This document shows, in pieces, positions 60,946 to 64,000 of a DNA stretch of 64,000 nt. The translations under genes and the position numbers were made by a program. Location of the stretch: the NCBI GenBank assembly GCA_963383645.1, contig OY726560.1, positions 29,333,800 to 29,397,799 on the forward strand. The letters run 5' to 3'. Within the stretch, counting starts at the first letter, position 1. Every line of letters begins with the position of its first letter. The notes beneath the pieces were generated by a model. The model searched no databases. It worked only from the letters and a program-made list of their open reading frames with translations, and was not told the DNA's origin. Source of the DNA: Muscardinus avellanarius (lineage: Eukaryota; Chordata; Mammalia; Rodentia; Gliridae).

Positions 60946-63284
60946 AAATACCATGTTCGTTTTCATTTAGATTATCCTCTCCACATCCTGATCATAGAAT
61001 TTTCTACTCTAGTTGTAATTTCAGGAACTTGTATAGTTTCTTTTGATGTTCTAACTTCCAGAGAGCAGACTGCACACCAATATGTACCCCATTTTAGCTG
61101 GAAGGCTATGAGGAAAATTAGGTTCTCAGGTATCAAGCCAGTTTGTCCTCTGTGTTCAAAAATACTCAGAAATATCTAAGGATTTCTCTGTTATTTGTGC
61201 ACATTCAAATAAATAAATCTCCATAGATTTCCATGAAGGAAGCATTAAAGACATTCATTAACCTATGTACTTGAGATCATTTTGGGTTTCTTTTTTCTAG
61301 AAATCCAGCCACTGTTTGGGTAATTGGATTTTAGATAAGGAAACTGACACAGTTCAAGTAATTGCAATTATGAATTCTTGATTTTTTTAGATTTATAAAC
61401 AGCATAAGTCTTGTTGACTGTCCACTTAACTTTCTCCTAAACATTAAGATGGTTCCATTCACCATCTTCAAACTGCTCTTCAGGACAACTGCCACCTTGA
61501 CCTTGTTATACATGGTATTGCTCCTCATTTCTTCTGATATTTGAATATGACTACTCAGTCTTCATTATTCTGGAATCTTCCCATTTTTACCAGTGGCTGA
61601 GGTGTTACTGTCAACTGGGAGTGAAAATGAGAATGAACATCCACATTCAGAGTAAAGAGGAGCATACTTATGTTCCTTTTTTGGAAGAATGTATAGTATC
61701 TTATAGCATCCTCATAGAAACATACATTTGGTAGTTTTCTGGACTTACACAGGATCTTCATTCTAGTATGACCAGTTTTCTTAAACTTATTTTACCTATA
61801 AAGTATTGCTTTCTTCAAGTTTCTAGGAGAATTATTTTTTGGTGCCTTTGTACAATTCCCAGGATTCTTGCCAGAATATTAGATCCTGACTCTAGAGAGA
61901 ATACTTTTACAAAAATAAACGCTTCTTTTTAATGAAACTTTATGTTCTTCTTAAAATGGAGCACACTCAGAATACTGTCTGCAGGGCCCTGGCTCCTCTT
62001 GGTATATCCTGATTTGGTGCTGCCATTTCACTGGAGATAACAATTACCTCTTATCTTTTTTATAAACCAAGTGCTTTTGCTGCCAGATATTAGTGTGTTT
62101 TAATTCTAATTATTAATATAGTAGTCAGAAAGAGAGGCAAGAACAGATTTGGTAGTATGGGAATATGCTGACTTGCATGTGAGGAAGAAACCTTTCTATG
62201 AGCATAGAGGACTTAGGGCCATAAGGATTCAAGATATTTTAAGTGCATCAACCTAAAATTCTCAGTTTCATTTTTATTGCCTCATTATTTCCCAATCAAG
62301 CCCTGATCACAGTAAAGCAGACCTCCTTGGACTAAGAATTTAATGCTCTCTAGCATTTTGTTAGTCTTTATAATTCAGTTTAAACCTTCTCCTGAGTTTA
62401 CTCAGTTCTCCATCAACAGGTAATTAATATTCCTTGAATACTACCAAAAAGTACCCCCTGGATTTCACACATAGCTTCTAATTGATTACTTTTATATTCT
62501 TTCTTCCTCTCTCTCTCTCTTTCTCTAGTATCAATTAGCCCAACAATAGCTATCCAATTTATTAACCTTGTAATCATTATTTCTGACCTATTCCTCAAAT
62601 GTCTGTTAAATTTTACTAACTAATGCATGACTTTAAAAAGTTATTATATAAAGATCTATCATAGATACCCAAAGAAGGCAATACTGTCCCCAAGGGTAGT
62701 GCTGGAATCAAATATAAATACATAAAAGAGCACAAATTTGTCATTTTATCTTTCTGTTTCTTTGCTCAGAGATGAGAGAATAGGGGGCATGGTTCCAAGT
62801 AATTTGTTTCTTTTTGAAAAATTTGGGAACCTGTGGTAGACAGCAACTAGACTACACTCTGTGAGCAATAAAGTTTATGTAGTGACTACCCCAATGTAAT
62901 GTCACAGCACAACAGCAGTAGTAAATAAGCATTTGCTGTGTTTTAGTAAAAAATTTCTCATACAACAGGTAGTGGGCCATGATTTGCTAACTTTGTTCTG
63001 AGATACCTAACTCTCCAAGCAATACATTTTTACTTATTAGTATACCATTCCACATCCCTGGAAGTGGACTGTAGGGTAGAGTTGAGAATACATAGAAGGG
63101 AGCAAGATTGTACAAAGAAAGAAAGTGGACTGTGATATGCTCTCAAAGGCTCAGCCAACTCCTTGAGATACTTGAAACTACACCTTTCAGCATCATTCCA
63201 GTTTGAGTGAGGAGATGATAGGCCTATAGCTTTATTAAAACAAGTCATTAAATAAAAACTGTGCCTAAAATCAGAGTATGACTT
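60946..63284. other. Non-coding stretch, no gene seen
   Basis: About 2.3 kb with no repeat or exon recognised; a short CT run at about 62507-62526. Confidence 0.5.
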
Positions 63285-63560
63285 TTTGTGAAGTATCTCT
63301 TTTCAACTTCAGAATATTCCCAGAAAAAGTCTGAACACTGCGGGTTATCAATCAACTGTACACCCTATCTATACCCAGAGGTGTTTGTTCTGAAGGCAGA
63401 TCTCAGTAATGCATTTGGTTCCCACAACAAATGTATTGACAGGAATATGCAGAGATACTGTATTAATTCCAGTATATCCTTGATATTGCACAAGTTTTTA
63501 TCTTTTGGGGCTTTAGAAACCTCTAATACTTTGCCAGATGCTTTCTGGAGACTCAGAGAG
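63285..63560 (+). repeat. Unnamed dispersed repeat, copy 2
   Basis: Relative of 56955-57190 in the same orientation. Best preserved over 63340-63440. Its 102-codon open frame (63288-63596) is not shared with copy 1 and is probably fortuitous. Confidence 0.55.
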
Positions 63561-64000
63561 AGGCAACAATCCCTCATAGACCAGATTATGCATTGACATT
63601 TTCTATTATTTAATATGAAAATTGGAAGACTGGAATTCTCTGGATGACTGGTTGGAGATTTCTCTTCTAACCTTCAATTTCCCATTTATAGATATTTACC
63701 AGCTATATTAACAATTATAAAAAGTATAATTATTTATTTACTTATTTATAAATTTTATATTATTATCCCATATTCCCTTGTAGTACTTATAAGTAATTTT
63801 TAAATTAAAAAACTGAAAATATTAGTTCAATATTTTATACATTGATATGAATATAATTTTTAACATTCTTTCATCTTCCTATATAGACCTTCTAATTGTG
63901 GTTAATCTGAAATATCTGTAGTTCACTTACAGATATCAAAAGTGTAGTATGAACTTTAAATCATTCCATGATGTCTTAGAACTTTGTGGGCTTTGTGTAT
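63561..64000. other. AT-rich non-coding end of window
   Basis: Nothing recognised. Confidence 0.5.

Overview
This is AT-rich, gene-poor mammalian chromosomal DNA. I recognise no host protein-coding exon, tRNA, rRNA or other structured RNA gene. The dominant SINE is a fusion of a 7SL-derived B1 half and a tRNA-Ala/ID-derived half (B1-dID type). That design is known from squirrel-related rodents (Sciuridae, Aplodontiidae, Gliridae), so the window most likely comes from that clade. The ID half differs from the common ground-squirrel consensus as I remember it, so I do not name a species. Ancient mammalian repeats (L1M, MaLR LTRs, MER5, Tigger1) and younger rodent L1 3' UTRs complete the picture.

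Layout. 0-2.1 kb: an old L1 broken by a twin-primed younger L1, itself broken by a SINE, plus further SINEs and a CA/TA microsatellite. 2.1-6.1 kb: unannotated AT-rich DNA. 6.1-8.7 kb: antisense L1 ORF2/3' UTR. About 8.7-11.1 kb: a small, old, sense-oriented copy of a composite retroposon. 11.2-16.5 kb: L1 fragments, SINEs and unique DNA. 16.54-27.45 kb: the centrepiece, a roughly 10.9-kb antisense composite retroposon flanked by an exact 16-bp target-site duplication. In its own orientation it consists of CpG-rich 124-125-bp tandem repeats, a core of about 500 bp, a VNTR of about 9.1 kb (about 50-bp monomers in 100-bp dimers), an L1 3' UTR and a poly(A) tail. It is organised like the primate SVA element but has unrelated sequence. 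27.5-46.6 kb: LTR, SINE, Tigger, MER5 and L1 remnants in unique DNA. 46.6-49.75 kb: a second unusual L1-derived insertion with an exact 14-bp target-site duplication, an L1 5' UTR, an intact ORF1 and an L1 3' UTR, but an inverted decayed ORF2 piece where ORF2 should be. 49.75-64 kb: SINEs, MaLR pieces, L1 fragments and unique DNA.

Nothing here works as an operon or pathway. The biology is retrotransposition. L1 supplies the enzymatic machinery, and the B1-dID SINEs and the SVA-like composite are its likely passengers, judged from their poly(A) tails, target duplications and L1-type cleavage contexts. The only intact protein frame I credit is the L1 ORF1 at 48042-48926 on the minus strand.
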